This document shows, piece by piece, positions 1-6,003 of a stretch of DNA of 6,969 nt (its first letter is position 1; each line of letters opens with the position of its first letter). The notes beneath the pieces are model-generated. The model was not told the origin of the DNA and did no database searches. It saw only the letters and a program-made list of their open reading frames with translations. The DNA is from an uncultured Klebsiella sp. (GTDB lineage Bacteria > Pseudomonadota > Gammaproteobacteria > Enterobacterales > Enterobacteriaceae): positions 1 to 6,969 of the forward strand of contig CABUCP010000171.1 in assembly GCA_902490055.1 (NCBI GenBank), in the 5' to 3' direction. A program made the translations under genes and the position numbers.

Positions 1-590
1 ATGAATCTACAACACTTAACCACCCTGTCAGTCATCAGCTTATCCGACTTACTCGGCTCAGGACTACCTGAGGGATGATTATGAGCAAGGATCACCGCTG
101 CGGCGTTCACTTTGATTGCTTCGCGTACAATTTCTCGCGGATGCACCTCTACGTGGCTAAGAGTACCAGAAAAAAGGCGGCTATGTTTCAATACCCGATT
201 CTGATTATCTAAAAAGATCGCCATAAAGATCTCCCGCTCTTCATCCGCCAGCTGGCTTTGCAGAAATTCTCGCGTCATCAGGGGCGTGACCAGCGACGGT
301 TCCTCCCGCATCCGCAGGCTAAAATAGCGTCTCGCCAGTTCGGCAATACCTTTGAGTTGCGCGTACTTCGCAATGCCGATGCCATCAATATCATCAAACT
401 GTCCTATGTCGGCCGACAGCAGCCCATACAGCGAACCGAAGTGCTGTAACAAGTGGTGGGAAAAAGCCAACACATCGAGGGTCCGCGTGCCGGTACGCAA
501 AAACAGCGCCAGCAGCTCAACGTCGGTCAGCGCTTCAATGCCGTCACGCAGCATCTTTTCCCGCGGCATCATGAATTCCTGTATCTCCAT
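1..590 (-). CDS. radC: RadC, JAMM/MPN-domain protein, partial (C-terminus beyond window edge)
   Basis: Reading the minus strand from the ATG at 590-588 gives 196 uninterrupted residues running off the window at base 1, so about 25 C-terminal residues are missing compared with the roughly 222-residue E. coli protein. The start is supported by an AAGGAG Shine-Dalgarno 8 nt upstream. The N-terminal part (residues about 1-100, with MPREKML and [10 protein letters not shown]) is the helical RadC domain with a helix-hairpin-helix-like [14 protein letters not shown] at 69-82. The C-terminal part is the MPN/JAMM domain: the metal motif HxHx7SxxD is complete as H170, H172, S180 and D183, with a conserved EEREIF near 117-122. 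JAMM proteins are typically zinc hydrolases, but the biochemical role of RadC is unproven; the classic radC repair phenotype in E. coli was later traced to recG. It diverges from coaBC. GC falls from about 56% in the 5' part to about 47% over bases 1-240. Identity is near certain. Confidence 0.96.
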   Translation of the reverse strand, partial: MEIQEFMMPREKMLRDGIEALTDVELLALFLRTGTRTLDVLAFSHHLLQHFGSLYGLLSADIGQFDDIDGIGIAKYAQLKGIAELARRYFSLRMREEPSLVTPLMTREFLQSQLADEEREIFMAIFLDNQNRVLKHSRLFSGTLSHVEVHPREIVREAIKVNAAAVILAHNHPSGSPEPSKSDKLMTDRVVKCCRF

Positions 591-719
591 CACCCACTCT
601 CCTTAGTCATCCGTCGCCATCCTGGCACAGCCTTTTCACGCTGCCGACCGTTGATTTCCAGGCCTGCGTAGCCGCTCGCAAAGTGAATGCCTGGCATACG
701 CACGATGCCTCAGGGATTG

Positions 720-728
720 TGATAAGAT
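720..728 (+). promoter_or_regulatory. Extended -10 promoter element for coaBC
   Basis: TG at 720-721 followed by one base and TAAGAT at 723-728 makes an extended -10 element (hexamer 4 of 6 to TATAAT). The predicted transcription start near 735 would leave a leader of about 29 nt before the coaBC ATG. There is no good -35 hexamer 17 nt upstream, as is usual for extended -10 promoters. It is the best promoter-like site in the radC-coaBC spacer, but assigned by eye only. Confidence 0.5.
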
Positions 729-763
729 GCGCGGATTCTGGTGTATTGCAACAGGACAAAATC

Positions 764-1978
764 ATGATGAGTCTGGCTGGTAAAAAAATCGTTCTTGGCG
801 TGAGCGGCGGCATTGCTGCTTATAAAACGCCGGAACTGGTGCGCCGACTGCGAGAACGCGGCGCGGATGTTCGCGTTGCCATGACGGAAGCCGCCAGGGC
901 CTTTATCACCCCGCTGAGCCTGCAGGCCGTTTCCGGCTACCCGGTTTCCGATAGTCTGCTGGACCCTGCCGCTGAGGCCGCAATGGGCCACATCGAACTG
1001 GGTAAGTGGGCCGATTTAGTCATCCTCGCGCCGGCAACCGCCGACTTAATCGCCCGCGTCGCCGCCGGGATGGCGAACGACCTGGTCTCTACAATTTGTC
1101 TGGCGACGCCGTCGCCGGTAGCCGTTGTCCCGGCGATGAACCAACAGATGTACCGCGCCGCCGCCACGCAGCACAATCTGGCCACGCTCGCCTCCCGCGG
1201 GCTGCTGGTCTGGGGTCCGGATAGCGGCAGCCAGGCCTGCGGCGACGTCGGCCCGGGCCGCATGCTCGATCCGTTGACCATCGTAGACATGGCGGCGCAG
1301 CATTTCTCGCCTGTCAAAGATTTGCAACATCTTAACCTCATGATTACCGCGGGCCCAACCCGCGAGCCGCTGGATCCAGTGCGCTATATCACCAACCATA
1401 GCTCCGGCAAAATGGGCTTTGCGATTGCCGCCGCCGCCGCACAACGCGGCGCTAACGTCACGCTGGTCAGTGGCCCGGTGTCGCTGCCGACGCCGCCGTT
1501 TGTCCAGCGCATTGACGTCACCACCGCGCTCGAAATGGAAGCTGCGGTGCAAAATGGCGCGCAGCAGCAGCATATTTTCATCGGCTGCGCCGCCGTTGCC
1601 GACTACCGCGCCGCCATCATCGCCGATGAGAAAATTAAAAAACAAGGTGATGAATTAACTATAAAAATGGTCAAAAACCCGGACATCGTCGCCGGGGTGG
1701 CCGCACTAAAAATTAACCGCCCGTACGTTGTTGGATTTGCCGCCGAAACGAATAATGTGGAAGAATACGCCCGGCAAAAACGTGCCCGCAAAAATCTCGA
1801 CCTGATTTGCGCTAATGATGTATCTCAGCCAAATCAAGGTTTTAACAGCGATAGCAACGCATTACACCTTTTCTGGCAGGATGGGGATAAGCGCTTACCA
1901 CTTGAGCGCAAGGAATTCCTGGGCCAATTATTACTCGACGAGATCGTTACCCGTTATGATGAAAAAAATCGACGTTAA
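764..1978 (+). CDS. coaBC: Bifunctional phosphopantothenoylcysteine decarboxylase / phosphopantothenate-cysteine ligase
   Basis: CoaBC (Dfp) performs two consecutive cytosolic steps of coenzyme A synthesis: CTP-dependent ligation of cysteine to 4'-phosphopantothenate (CoaB, C-terminal) and FMN-dependent decarboxylation to 4'-phosphopantetheine (CoaC, N-terminal). The 404 residues contain the CoaC flavoprotein motifs [10 protein letters not shown] (12-21), the catalytic His76 in [17 protein letters not shown] (123-130, Asn126) and the flap GSQACGD with Cys159. The CoaB domain begins near 190 and shows [20 protein letters not shown], with Asn211, and the active-site lysine Lys290 in EKIKK. Two adjacent ATGs (764, 767) are possible starts; AGGA at 753-756 is 7 nt from the first, which I chose, while the second corresponds to the E. 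coli MSLAGKK start. Relative to my memory of E. coli Dfp it lacks three residues after KIKKQ. The 3' end overlaps dut, so the two are co-transcribed. Confidence 0.97.
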   Translation: MMSLAGKKIVLGVSGGIAAYKTPELVRRLRERGADVRVAMTEAARAFITPLSLQAVSGYPVSDSLLDPAAEAAMGHIELGKWADLVILAPATADLIARVAAGMANDLVSTICLATPSPVAVVPAMNQQMYRAAATQHNLATLASRGLLVWGPDSGSQACGDVGPGRMLDPLTIVDMAAQHFSPVKDLQHLNLMITAGPTREPLDPVRYITNHSSGKMGFAIAAAAAQRGANVTLVSGPVSLPTPPFVQRIDVTTALEMEAAVQNGAQQQHIFIGCAAVADYRAAIIADEKIKKQGDELTIKMVKNPDIVAGVAALKINRPYVVGFAAETNNVEEYARQKRARKNLDLICANDVSQPNQGFNSDSNALHLFWQDGDKRLPLERKEFLGQLLLDEIVTRYDEKNRR

Positions 1979-2414
1979 GATTCTGGACCCGCGTGTCGGC
2001 AAGCAGTTCCCGCTGCCGACCTACGCCACCTCCGGCTCCGCCGGACTTGACCTGCGTGCCTGTCTTGACGACGCCGTAGAGCTGGCCCCGGGCGCAACCA
2101 CGCTGCTGCCGACTGGCCTTGCGATTCATATCGCCGATCCGTCGCTGGCGGCGGTGATTCTGCCGCGTTCTGGCCTGGGCCATAAACACGGCGTCGTGCT
2201 GGGCAACCTGGTCGGCCTCATTGACTCCGACTACCAGGGTCAGCTAATGGTCTCCGTCTGGAACCGTGGCCAGCAGAGCTTTACTATCGAACCAGGCGAG
2301 CGCATCGCGCAGATGGTGTTCGTACCGGTGGTACAGGCGGAATTTAATCTGGTGGAAGAGTTTGACGCCACCGACCGCGGCGAAGGCGGCTTCGGTCACT
2401 CAGGGCGCAAGTAA
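1959..2414 (+). CDS. dut: Deoxyuridine 5'-triphosphate nucleotidohydrolase (dUTPase)
   Basis: Dut hydrolyses dUTP to dUMP and pyrophosphate, keeping uracil out of DNA and feeding thymidylate synthesis; it acts as a cytosolic homotrimer. The 151-residue product has E. coli length and all five trimeric dUTPase motifs in order: AGLDLRA (28-34), [10 protein letters not shown] (about 70-79), GLIDSDYQG (with the catalytic Asp in DSDY, near 90), PGERIAQM, and the C-terminal [11 protein letters not shown] that closes over the active site. The start is the second of two tandem ATGs (1956, 1959), giving MKKIDVKIL as in E. coli; the upstream one would add one Met. The start lies inside coaBC, overlapping its last 20 nt in a different frame, so translation is probably coupled; no strong Shine-Dalgarno precedes it. 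A longer in-frame extension to 1815 lies within coaBC coding sequence and is not credible. Confidence 0.97.
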   Translation: MKKIDVKILDPRVGKQFPLPTYATSGSAGLDLRACLDDAVELAPGATTLLPTGLAIHIADPSLAAVILPRSGLGHKHGVVLGNLVGLIDSDYQGQLMVSVWNRGQQSFTIEPGERIAQMVFVPVVQAEFNLVEEFDATDRGEGGFGHSGRK

Positions 2415-2433
2415 GCCCGGCTACACGGAACCC

Positions 2434-2499
2434 GCATCCCAAAGCGCATAATGCAATAACATCACCGCAAGCTAAGGTTTGCGGTCGCTTTGTGGATGC
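2434..2499 (+). promoter_or_regulatory. Compound stem-loop in the dut-slmA intergenic region
   Basis: An outer stem pairs GCATCC (2434-2439) and CAAAGCG (2440-2446) with CGCTTTG (2486-2492) and GGATGC (2494-2499), interrupted only by a bulged T at 2493, giving 13 base pairs. Enclosed in it is a second hairpin, ACCGCAA (2464-2470) with TTGCGGT (2479-2485), loop 8 nt; its 3' arm abuts the outer 3' arm directly so the two helices could stack. No T-run follows, so it is not an ordinary Rho-independent terminator. It ends 23 nt before the slmA Shine-Dalgarno (AGGGG, 2523-2527). The pairing is seen; a role in mRNA processing, stability or attenuation of slmA is inference. Confidence 0.6.
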
Positions 2500-2538
2500 C
2501 TGCCTGACAAGTGCTTATTTTCAGGGGTATTTTAAAAC

Positions 2539-3135
2539 ATGGCAGAAAAACAAACTGCGAAAAGGAATCGTCGCGAAGAAATACTTCAATCTCTGGCGCT
2601 GATGCTTGAATCCAGCGATGGTAGTCAACGTATTACCACGGCGAAGCTGGCGGCATCCGTCGGCGTCTCCGAAGCGGCGTTATACCGTCATTTTCCCAGT
2701 AAGACCCGCATGTTTGACAGCCTGATCGAGTTCATTGAAGACAGTCTGATTACGCGCATCAATTTGATTTTGAAAGATGAAAAGGACACCACGGCGCGTC
2801 TGCGCCTGATTGTTCTGCTGATTCTTGGGTTTGGCGAGCGTAATCCTGGGCTGACGCGTATCCTCACCGGTCACGCGTTGATGTTCGAACAGGACCGCCT
2901 GCAGGGCCGCATCAACCAGCTGTTTGAACGTATTGAGGTTCAGCTGCGTCAGGTGATGCGCGAAAAGAAAATGCGTGAAGGCGAAGGCTACGTCCTCGAC
3001 GAAACGCTGCTGGCAAGCCAGCTGCTGGCCTTCTGCGAAGGTATGCTGTCGCGCTTCGTACGTAGCGAATTTAAGTACCGCCCAACGGATGATTTCGACG
3101 CCCGCTGGCCGCTGGTCGCCGCACAACTGCAGTAA
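2539..3135 (+). CDS. slmA: Nucleoid occlusion factor SlmA (TetR family)
   Basis: SlmA binds specific chromosomal sites and, when DNA-bound, antagonises FtsZ so that the division septum does not form over the nucleoid. The 198-residue product matches E. coli SlmA in length and nearly throughout in sequence. The N-terminal TetR helix-turn-helix spans about residues 10-60, with [21 protein letters not shown] (32-52) as the recognition unit followed by [10 protein letters not shown]. The rest is the helical dimerisation and FtsZ-interacting domain, ending [20 protein letters not shown] at 2523-2527 lies 11 nt before the ATG. It is third in the coaBC-dut-slmA run. I saw no palindrome resembling the SlmA-binding site GTGAGTACTCAC in this window, so autoregulation is not indicated. 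In E. coli the next gene is the convergent pyrE; here a lactonase gene intervenes. Confidence 0.97.
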   Translation: MAEKQTAKRNRREEILQSLALMLESSDGSQRITTAKLAASVGVSEAALYRHFPSKTRMFDSLIEFIEDSLITRINLILKDEKDTTARLRLIVLLILGFGERNPGLTRILTGHALMFEQDRLQGRINQLFERIEVQLRQVMREKKMREGEGYVLDETLLASQLLAFCEGMLSRFVRSEFKYRPTDDFDARWPLVAAQLQ

Positions 3136-3142
3136 ATCCTCA

Positions 3143-3164
3143 CATGCAGCCGCAAGGCTGCATG
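3143..3164 (+). terminator. Stem-loop downstream of slmA (terminator-like, no U-tract)
   Basis: A perfect 9-bp stem CATGCAGCC (3143-3151) / GGCTGCATG (3156-3164) is closed by a GCAA tetraloop of the stable GNRA class, starting 7 nt after the slmA stop codon. The following bases (ACTCTCCTCGC) have no T-run, so efficient intrinsic termination is doubtful. It may protect the mRNA 3' end, or terminate weakly and allow read-through into the lactonase gene. Confidence 0.55.
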
Positions 3165-3207
3165 ACTCTCCTCGCAATCTACGCAAATTTGTCGCAAAGC
3201 CCAGGGC

Positions 3208-3228
3208 CATTGGTTGAATTGCCCAATG
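3208..3228. repeat. Short inverted repeat upstream of the lactonase gene
   Basis: CATTGG (3208-3213) and CCAATG (3223-3228) form a 6-bp inverted repeat with a 9-nt spacer containing TTGAAT. It sits in the 176-nt slmA-lactonase gap, about 85 nt before the start codon, a reasonable place for an operator. Another small palindrome, CAAATTTG, lies at 3184-3191. I find no confident promoter here: TACTAT at 3250-3255 is a possible -10 but has no good -35. Confidence 0.3.
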
Positions 3229-3311
3229 CGCTTTTCCGCTTACTTTTCCTACTATCCAGCTTGCTGAGCGTTTCACCCTACCTACAAAACCACCCGGCAA
3301 GGAGAGATTTG

Positions 3312-4328
3312 ATGGCGACGTCACGGCGGGAATTACTCAAGATAGGCGGTCTGGCAACCGCATCATTACTCATTAGTCAAAAAAGCTTCGCAGCATGGGC
3401 CCCCTCTGAACGCTATCCCGACCCAAGCATTATCGCCGTCGATGACAGCTTTCGCCGCTACATGCTCGCCAGCGCGAAGGTCGAACGTATCGCCAGCGGC
3501 CTGCGTTGGGCAGAAGGGCCGGTCTGGTTTGGCGACATGCGGATGCTGCTATGGAGCGATATTCCAAATAACGCCGTCATGCGTTGGGATGAAGCCAGCG
3601 GGGAAACCAGCGTCTTCCGCTATCCGGCCAATTATAGCAACGGCCACGCGCGCGACAGGCAGGGGCGTTTAATTAGCTGCGAGCACGATACCCGCCGTAT
3701 TACGCGTACCGAGTACGATGGCTCCATCACCGTGCTGGCCGACAACTATCAGGGCAAACCCCTTAATTCGCCAAACGATATCATCGTGAAGTCAGACGGC
3801 ACGATCTGGTTCACCGACCCGCCGTTTGGCATCAGCGGCTTTTATGAAGGTCATAAGGCGACCCCTGAGCTGCCGCAAAACGTCTACTGTCTGGAGCCGG
3901 AAAGCCGCAAGCTGAGCGTGGTGCTGGGCGATGTGAAAGGGCCAAACGGTCTGTGCTTCTCCGCGGATGAAAAAATCCTCTACGTGGTGGAAAGCCGGGC
4001 GACGCCGAACCGCTTAATTCTGGCGTGGGACGTAGAAGGTAATACGCTGAAAAATAAACGCGTGTATCTCGACTGCGGTAACGGTACCGCCGATGGGATC
4101 GCCTGCGATGCAGACGGCAACCTGTGGTGCGGGTGGGGAACGGGCAATGAAGAGCTCGACGGCGTGCGGGTTTTTAACCCCCAGGGTAAGCATATCGGCA
4201 CCATCAAGCTGCCGGAACGCTGCGCGAACTTATGCTTTGGCGGTGAACAGCGCAATCGGCTGTTTATGGCCTCCAGCACCTCAATCTACTCGCTGTACGT
4301 CAATGCCCAGGGCGCTAAACTGGTGTAG
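3312..4328 (+). CDS. Tat-exported SMP-30/gluconolactonase-family lactonase
   Basis: The 338-residue product is a six-bladed beta-propeller of the SMP-30/gluconolactonase/LRE family, whose members hydrolyse sugar lactones such as D-glucono-1,5-lactone using one divalent metal. Putative metal and substrate ligands are present in order: Glu68 in WAEGPVW, Asn155 in NSPNDI, Asn212 in GPNGLCF and Asp261 in TADGIA. The N-terminus is a Tat signal: SRRELLK (4-10), a hydrophobic stretch IGGLATASLLIS and a likely cleavage after SFA (about residue 27), so the enzyme should be folded in the cytoplasm and exported to the periplasm. The start is fixed by AAGGAG at 3299-3304, 7 nt before the ATG, and by the signal peptide; an in-frame extension to 3144 runs back into the slmA hairpin and is rejected. 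A periplasmic gluconolactonase would fit beside PQQ glucose dehydrogenase, but no such partner is in this window and the true lactone substrate is unknown. GC looks like that of its neighbours. Confidence 0.88.
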   Translation: MATSRRELLKIGGLATASLLISQKSFAAWAPSERYPDPSIIAVDDSFRRYMLASAKVERIASGLRWAEGPVWFGDMRMLLWSDIPNNAVMRWDEASGETSVFRYPANYSNGHARDRQGRLISCEHDTRRITRTEYDGSITVLADNYQGKPLNSPNDIIVKSDGTIWFTDPPFGISGFYEGHKATPELPQNVYCLEPESRKLSVVLGDVKGPNGLCFSADEKILYVVESRATPNRLILAWDVEGNTLKNKRVYLDCGNGTADGIACDADGNLWCGWGTGNEELDGVRVFNPQGKHIGTIKLPERCANLCFGGEQRNRLFMASSTSIYSLYVNAQGAKLV

Positions 4329-4332
4329 TTGA

Positions 4333-4357
4333 AAACCGGCAGCCAGGCTGCCGGTTT
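4333..4357. terminator. Bidirectional terminator between the lactonase gene and pyrE
   Basis: AAACCGGCAGC (4333-4343) pairs with GCTGCCGGTTT (4347-4357) in an 11-bp GC-rich stem with a 3-nt loop. It lies in the 34-nt gap between two convergent stop codons (TAG at 4326-4328, TGA of pyrE at 4363-4365). Read from pyrE, the stem ends in GGTTTTC, a short T-run; read from the lactonase gene it ends in GGTTTC. It probably serves both genes. Confidence 0.8.
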
Positions 4358-4362
4358 CAGCA

Positions 4363-5004
4363 TCAGACGCCGTAGGCTTCGCGGTAAGCGCGAACCGAGG
4401 CCAGATGCTCAGCCATTTCCGGTTTTTCTTCCAGATAAGCGATCAGATCTTTCAGGGTGACGATAGAAATAACTTTGCAGCCGTAATCACGTTCGACTTC
4501 CTGAATCGCGGAGATCTCGCCGCGGCCGCGTTCTTGACGGTCAAGCGAGATCAGCACGCCAGCCAGCTCAGCGCCGTTAGCCTGGATGATTTCCATTGAT
4601 TCACGAATTGCCGTGCCGGCGGTGATCACATCGTCTACCAGCATGACGCGGCCCTGCAGCGCGCTGCCAACCAGGTTACCGCCTTCACCGTGGGTCTTCG
4701 CTTCTTTACGGTTAAAGCAGTACGGCAGGTCGCGATCGTGGTGTTCGGCCAGGGCGACTGCGGTCGTGGTGGCGATAGGAATACCTTTGTAGGCCGGGCC
4801 AAACAGCAGGTCGAACTCGATATTGGAATCCACCAGCGCCTCGGCGTAAAAACGGCCCAGCAGAGCCAGATCGCGCCCGGTATTAAACAGGCCGGCGTTG
4901 AAGAAATAGGGGCTCTTGCGCCCGGATTTCAGCGTAAATTCGCCAAACTTAAGAACCTGCTTGCTAAGCGCAAACTCAATAAACTGGCGCTGATACGGCT
5001 TCAT
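4363..5004 (-). CDS. pyrE: Orotate phosphoribosyltransferase
   Basis: PyrE joins orotate and PRPP to give orotidine 5'-monophosphate, the fifth step of de novo pyrimidine synthesis, as a cytosolic homodimer. The product is 213 residues, the E. coli length, and almost identical to it as I recall. Visible motifs are [13 protein letters not shown] (26-38, orotate and PRPP contacts including Lys26), GPAYKGIP (69-76), the mobile catalytic loop [11 protein letters not shown] (99-109, with Lys103 and His105) and the PRPP signature [13 protein letters not shown] (120-132). AAGGAG at 5017-5012 lies 7 nt upstream of the ATG. It is the second gene of the rph-pyrE operon, 112 nt beyond the rph stop, and the gap carries an attenuator that makes its expression depend on UTP supply. 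Confidence 0.98.
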   Translation of the reverse strand: MKPYQRQFIEFALSKQVLKFGEFTLKSGRKSPYFFNAGLFNTGRDLALLGRFYAEALVDSNIEFDLLFGPAYKGIPIATTTAVALAEHHDRDLPYCFNRKEAKTHGEGGNLVGSALQGRVMLVDDVITAGTAIRESMEIIQANGAELAGVLISLDRQERGRGEISAIQEVERDYGCKVISIVTLKDLIAYLEEKPEMAEHLASVRAYREAYGV

Positions 5005-5045
5005 GGATTCGCTCCTTTTAGTACTTTCATCATTGTCGGTCTACA

Positions 5046-5082
5046 CGCGTTATTCTTCGCAGGTGTGATGAAGAATCACGCG
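5046..5082 (-). promoter_or_regulatory. Second, imperfect hairpin in the pyrE leader
   Basis: On the plus strand, CGCGT (5046-5050) and ATTCTTC (5052-5058) pair with GAAGAAT (5070-5076) and ACGCG (5078-5082), giving 12 base pairs with one internal mismatch (5051/5077) and an 11-nt loop. In the transcript it begins about 1-2 nt after the attenuator U-tract and ends 28 nt before the pyrE Shine-Dalgarno. It lacks a T-run, so it is not a second terminator. It would exist only in transcripts that read through the attenuator; a role in stability or translation is inference. Confidence 0.5.
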
Positions 5083-5083
5083 C

Positions 5084-5111
5084 AAAAAAAAGGCGACTTC
5101 TCAGTCGCCTT
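5084..5111 (-). promoter_or_regulatory. pyrE UTP-sensing attenuator (Rho-independent terminator)
   Basis: In the transcript, AAGGCGACT (plus-strand 5111-5103) and AGTCGCCTT (5098-5090) form a perfect 9-bp stem with a GAGA tetraloop, followed by an 8-nt U-tract (plus-strand A-run 5084-5091, overlapping the stem base). The rph stop codon (5119-5117) ends only 5 nt before the stem. This is the arrangement known from E. coli pyrE: when UTP is scarce RNA polymerase pauses, the ribosome finishing rph keeps up and prevents the hairpin from forming, and pyrE is transcribed; when UTP is plentiful termination prevails. The structure is seen; the mechanism is transferred from E. coli. Confidence 0.93.
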
Positions 5112-5116
5112 AATCA

Positions 5117-5833
5117 TTAATTTTCTAACGCCGCTTTCTGCGTCGTGATAATGGATTCGATGCCCCCTCGCGCTAACGCCAGGAGAGTGAGGAGCTCCTC
5201 ATGGGTGAACGGCTCGCCTTCGGCCGTGCCTTGCACCTCAATGATGCGACCGTCTTCGGTCATCACCACGTTCATATCGGTTTCCGCGGCGGAATCTTCC
5301 ACGTACTCCAGATCGCAAATGGCTTCACCATTAACAATACCGACGGAGACGGCGGCAACCATGCCCTTCATCGGGTTGGTCTTCAGTTTACCGGCAGCGA
5401 CCAACTTGTTCAGCGCATCGGCCAGCGCGACGCAGGCGCCGGTGATGGAAGCGGTGCGGGTACCGCCGTCGGCCTGCAGCACATCGCAGTCGAGCGTAAT
5501 GGTGAACTCGCCCAGCGCTTTCAGATCTACCGCAGCGCGCAGCGCGCGAGCGATCAGACGCTGGATTTCCATGGTGCGGCCGCCCTGCTTGCCTTTGGCG
5601 GCTTCGCGAGCGTTACGGGTATGAGTTGAACGCGGCAGCATGCCGTATTCCGCGGTGATCCAGCCCTGGCCCTGACCTTTCAGGAAACGCGGGACGCCTT
5701 CGTCGATGGAGGCGGTGCACAGCACTTTGGTATCACCAAATTCGACCAGCACGGAGCCTTCTGCGTGTTTTGTATAGTTACGGGTCAGGGTTACGGGACG
5801 CACCTGATTAGCGCTACGGCCTGCTGGACGCAT
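5117..5833 (-). CDS. rph: Ribonuclease PH
   Basis: RNase PH is a phosphate-dependent 3'-5' exoribonuclease that trims tRNA precursors and takes part in rRNA turnover; it forms a hexameric ring in the cytosol. The product is 238 residues, full length for the family. Phosphate-binding Arg86 (in [15 protein letters not shown]) and the GGTR motif at 123-126 are present, as are the metal-binding acidic residues in [14 protein letters not shown] (Asp180, Asp186). The C-terminus is intact, unlike the rph-1 frameshift of E. coli K-12, so ribosomes terminate next to the pyrE attenuator and coupling should work. GGAG at 5844-5841 is 7 nt before the ATG. It is first in the rph-pyrE operon and diverges from yicC. 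Confidence 0.97.
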   Translation of the reverse strand: MRPAGRSANQVRPVTLTRNYTKHAEGSVLVEFGDTKVLCTASIDEGVPRFLKGQGQGWITAEYGMLPRSTHTRNAREAAKGKQGGRTMEIQRLIARALRAAVDLKALGEFTITLDCDVLQADGGTRTASITGACVALADALNKLVAAGKLKTNPMKGMVAAVSVGIVNGEAICDLEYVEDSAAETDMNVVMTEDGRIIEVQGTAEGEPFTHEELLTLLALARGGIESIITTQKAALEN

Positions 5834-5864
5834 GATTACTCTCCGGCTTGAAACGAATGTGGCT

Positions 5865-5932
5865 GCGCATTATACACAAATTCAGGCAAGTTGCATCGCG
5901 ACGCCGCGCACGCGCCAATGCGGATAATGCGC
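5865..5932. repeat. Spaced inverted repeat in the rph-yicC divergent promoter region
   Basis: GCGCATTAT (5865-5873) and ATAATGCGC (5924-5932) are perfect 9-nt inverted copies separated by 50 nt that include a GC-rich core (CGCGACGCCGCGCACGCGCC). The left copy contains most of the rph -10 and its discriminator on the minus strand; the right copy places GATAAT (5923-5928) followed by GCGC on the plus strand, facing yicC. It may reflect mirror-image promoters or protein sites. Confidence 0.45.
5869..5896 (-). promoter_or_regulatory. Promoter of the rph-pyrE operon
   Basis: A perfect TATAAT lies on the minus strand at 5874-5869, with ATGCAA (5896-5891, 3 of 6 to the consensus) 16 nt upstream as a weak -35. 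Transcription would start near 5862, about 28 nt before the rph ATG. The bases after the -10 are GCGC, a GC-rich discriminator of the kind found at stringently controlled promoters; that regulatory point is inference. Confidence 0.7.
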
Positions 5933-5941
5933 GCTTATTCC

Positions 5942-5970
5942 TATCCTGAAAGGGCCTCGAAAGCTATAAT
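5942..5970 (+). promoter_or_regulatory. Promoter of yicC
   Basis: A perfect TATAAT occurs at 5965-5970, 33 nt before the yicC ATG, so transcription would begin near 5977. The region 17 nt upstream (5942-5947, TATCCT) is a poor -35, and no TG extension precedes the -10, so basal strength may be low or an activator may help. GATAAT at 5923-5928 is a possible second -10. Confidence 0.6.
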
Positions 5971-6003
5971 CCTCCCCACTCTCCTTAAAAAACAGGAACG
6001 TCT

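Noticed and set aside
683..763. Longer in-frame start for coaBC
   Set aside because: The extension would include the extended -10 promoter element, and the Shine-Dalgarno and homology both support the start at 764/767.
1046..1645. 199-codon open frame antisense to coaBC
   Set aside because: It lies wholly inside a confidently identified gene, has low-complexity Arg/Gly/Ala-rich translation typical of the complement of GC-rich codons, and no Shine-Dalgarno was noted.
1815..1958. Longer in-frame start for dut
   Set aside because: The added residues are out-of-frame coaBC sequence; dUTPase homology begins at MKKIDVK.
2490..2520. slmA promoter built from TTGTGG and extended -10 TGC-TTATTT
   Set aside because: Spacing is 19 nt and the predicted transcription start would fall within or after the slmA Shine-Dalgarno at 2523-2527.
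3144..3311. Longer in-frame start for the lactonase gene
   Set aside because: It would begin in the slmA hairpin and bury the Tat signal, whereas a strong Shine-Dalgarno precedes 3312.
2680..3324. 214-codon open frame antisense to slmA and running into the lactonase leader
   Set aside because: It mirrors the slmA codons, shows no recognisable domain and crosses the slmA 3' hairpin.
4690..5148. 152-codon plus-strand frame across the pyrE start and leader
   Set aside because: It overlaps pyrE, the attenuator and the rph end antisense, with no recognisable protein features.
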